Below are positions 6,654-7,774 of a stretch of 7,774 bases of DNA, piece after piece (within the stretch, counting starts at the first letter, position 1; each line of letters starts with the position of its first letter). The notes beneath the pieces are model-generated. The model was not told where the DNA came from. It searched no databases and saw nothing but the letters and a program-made list of their open reading frames with translations. The stretch covers positions 1-7,774 of the forward strand of contig URWR01000071.1 of assembly GCA_900551595.1 (NCBI GenBank). Reading direction: 5' to 3'. The translations under genes were made by a program, and so were the position numbers. This DNA is from an uncultured Coriobacteriaceae bacterium (lineage in GTDB: Bacteria > Actinomycetota > Coriobacteriia > Coriobacteriales > Atopobiaceae).

Positions 6654-6854
6654 ATGGATGAAGTTGCCAGTAAAAGACTTGCCGCATACGAAGCCTTTGC
6701 TTCTGAGGTTCGTTGTGAACTCCAAGATATTTCTGAACGTATGGGAGTTCTTAAGACACAAGGCAAAGTTCGCACTGCTACCTATCAACAGCTCTTTGCT
6801 CTCCGTATGACCTTGCAAGAAATAGATGCTCGACTCAAGATATATAATCTATGA
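6654..6854 (+). CDS. Small unrecognised helical protein (66 aa)
   Basis: I do not recognise this protein. It is an open frame of 66 codons, ATG to TGA, filling the space between pckA and the terminator. An in-frame TAG at 6642 rules out an upstream start. The product is soluble-looking, charged and probably two helices: about 3-33 (ASKRLAAYEAF, ELQDISERM) and about 43-64 (TYQQLFALRMTLQEIDARL), joined by a Gly/Lys/Thr turn. Charged and hydrophobic residues alternate as in a helical hairpin or short coiled coil. There is no signal peptide, membrane segment or Cys motif (one Cys only). The ribosome binding site is weak: AGGG at 6638-6641, 12 bases before the start. It lies 44 bases after pckA with no terminator between, so it is probably read from the pckA transcript. 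Its stop codon abuts the terminator of the opposing pta gene. It is likely real because of its position and plausible composition. Confidence 0.6.
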   Translation: MDEVASKRLAAYEAFASEVRCELQDISERMGVLKTQGKVRTATYQQLFALRMTLQEIDARLKIYNL

Positions 6855-6886
6855 AAAAAGACCGCACCCACAAAGGATGCGGTCTT
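6854..6886 (-). terminator. Intrinsic terminator of pta
   Basis: AAGACCGCA (6858-6866) and TGCGGTCTT (6878-6886) form a perfect 9-bp stem, with two further C-G pairs beyond one mismatch. On the minus strand the stem runs into six T (complement of A6854-A6859). It lies 20 bases beyond the pta stop. On the plus strand the hairpin is followed by GTATTAAA, a poor T-run, so it would stop pckA and small-gene transcripts less well, although it sits exactly at the end of the small gene. Confidence 0.88.
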
Positions 6887-6906
6887 GTATTAAAGCCTGA
6901 ATTTCT

Positions 6907-7774
6907 TTATGCCAGATCGTGGGCATCGGCAATCTGTGCCTGTACAGATGTAATAGCTACAACGCCCACAATGTCGTCTGCTGAGCAGCCACGTGAAAGA
7001 TCGTTTACCGGCTTGGCAATGCCCTGCAGAATGGGGCCATAAGCTTCGGCTTGTCCAAAACGCTGAACGAGTTTATAGCCAATATTTCCGCATTCAAGGT
7101 TCGGGAAGACCAAAACATTTGCATGACCCGCAACGGAGCTTTCAGGAGCTTTGAGAGTAGCCACCTCAGGGACAATTGCTGCATCAAGCTGAAGATCTCC
7201 GTCGATAGCAAGATCAGGAGCCTTATCCTTTGCAAAGGCAGTGGCTTCCTGGACCTTCTTAGCTGTATCTCCGCCAGCGGAACCCATAGTAGAGTAGGAA
7301 AGCATGGCAACCTTTGGTTCTACTTCGTTCATAAAGGTGCGGAAGGAATGAGCAGAGGCAATTGCAATTTCAGACAGCTCGTCGGAAGTTGGATCGATAT
7401 TCAGACCACAATCTGCAAACACGAGTGTTCCATCAACACCGAATTCTGGTGTTTTCGTGCACATAACCATAAACGCAGAAACAAGTTTGGTGCCGGGTGC
7501 TGTTTTGAGAATCTGAAGGGCAGGACGAAGGGTGTTGGCGGTTGAATGGCAAGCACCAGAAACAAGGCCGTCAGCGTCGCCCATCTTTACCATCATGGTG
7601 CCGTAATACGTTGCATCCATCATCTGGGCGCGCGCCTGCTCAATAGTGACGCCCTTCTTTGCGCGCAACTCAGCGAATTTCTGGGCATAAGCTTCGTGTT
7701 TAGGAGCAGTGGGGCTCTTAGGATCAATAACGGTTACGCCCTCAACATCAATTGTGGCGGGGTCACCCAAAATA
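6907..7774 (-). CDS. pta: Phosphate acetyltransferase, 5' end outside the window
   Basis: This cytoplasmic enzyme transfers the acetyl group of acetyl-CoA to phosphate, giving acetyl phosphate; acetate kinase then makes ATP. It is a core step of acetate fermentation. About 289 residues are visible of a family usually near 330 (short, single-domain type). The frame stays open to the window edge, and the first visible residues (ILGDPA) match an internal segment, so roughly 40 N-terminal residues are missing. Numbering from the Gly-Asp-Pro region (TTG codon at 7770-7768 as residue 1), family motifs are YYGTMMVKMGDADGLVSGA at 55-73, the following HSTANTLRPALQILK at 75-89, VLVFPNLECGNIGYKLVQR at 219-237, and KPVNDLSRGCSADDI at 253-267 with the active-site Ser-Arg pair. 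It converges on the pckA/small-gene unit and ends at a strong terminator, so it is the last gene of its transcript. No ackA lies downstream; it may be upstream or elsewhere. Confidence 0.96.
   Translation of the reverse strand, partial: ILGDPATIDVEGVTVIDPKSPTAPKHEAYAQKFAELRAKKGVTIEQARAQMMDATYYGTMMVKMGDADGLVSGACHSTANTLRPALQILKTAPGTKLVSAFMVMCTKTPEFGVDGTLVFADCGLNIDPTSDELSEIAIASAHSFRTFMNEVEPKVAMLSYSTMGSAGGDTAKKVQEATAFAKDKAPDLAIDGDLQLDAAIVPEVATLKAPESSVAGHANVLVFPNLECGNIGYKLVQRFGQAEAYGPILQGIAKPVNDLSRGCSADDIVGVVAITSVQAQIADAHDLA

Noticed and set aside
7051..7545. Plus-strand open frame of 164 codons
   Set aside because: It is antisense to the clearly recognised pta gene, with no ribosome binding site or recognisable domain; a shadow frame.

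Overview
The window reads as a chromosomal segment of an anaerobic, fermentative Gram-positive bacterium with moderate GC. My best guess is the class Coriobacteriia (an Atopobium/Lancefieldella/Olsenella-type organism). That guess rests on gene content and protein style: an [FeFe]-hydrogenase with a GltD-like flavoprotein partner, an ATP-type PEP carboxykinase and a phosphate acetyltransferase. No 16S or other taxonomic marker is present, so the placement is inference.

Layout. Positions 2-4845 hold four tightly packed plus-strand genes. They are the 3' end of a GltD-like FAD/NAD(P) oxidoreductase, a complete clostridial-type [FeFe]-hydrogenase (start overlaps the previous stop by 7 bases), a substrate-binding lipoprotein whose Shine-Dalgarno lies inside the last hydrogenase codons, and a single-polypeptide ABC transporter in which the permease is fused to the ATPase. 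A 147-base non-coding leader (4849-4995) with a terminator-like hairpin precedes pckA (4996-6609). A 66-codon unrecognised gene (6654-6854) follows pckA on the same strand. On the minus strand, pta (5' end outside the window) converges on it, and a strong intrinsic terminator (6854-6886) fills the space between and touches the small gene's stop codon.

How the genes work together. The oxidoreductase and hydrogenase should form an electron-transfer pair linking NAD(P)H (possibly with ferredoxin) to H2. PckA interconverts PEP and oxaloacetate, and Pta feeds acetyl-CoA into acetyl phosphate for ATP production. All three fit fermentation and redox balancing. The ABC transporter is of the NitT/TauT (SsuABC/ThiXYZ-like) type. 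Its substrate cannot be read from the sequence, and its apparent translational coupling to a hydrogenase is the least explained feature here.

Most unusual points: the TMD-NBD fusion, with the first Walker A glycine replaced by Asp; a perfect 13-bp hairpin covering the first codons of that fusion gene; mutually exclusive hairpins in the pckA leader; and the unknown 66-residue protein. No rRNA, tRNA, CRISPR array, insertion sequence or other mobile element is visible, and no stretch over 300 bases lacks a gene.
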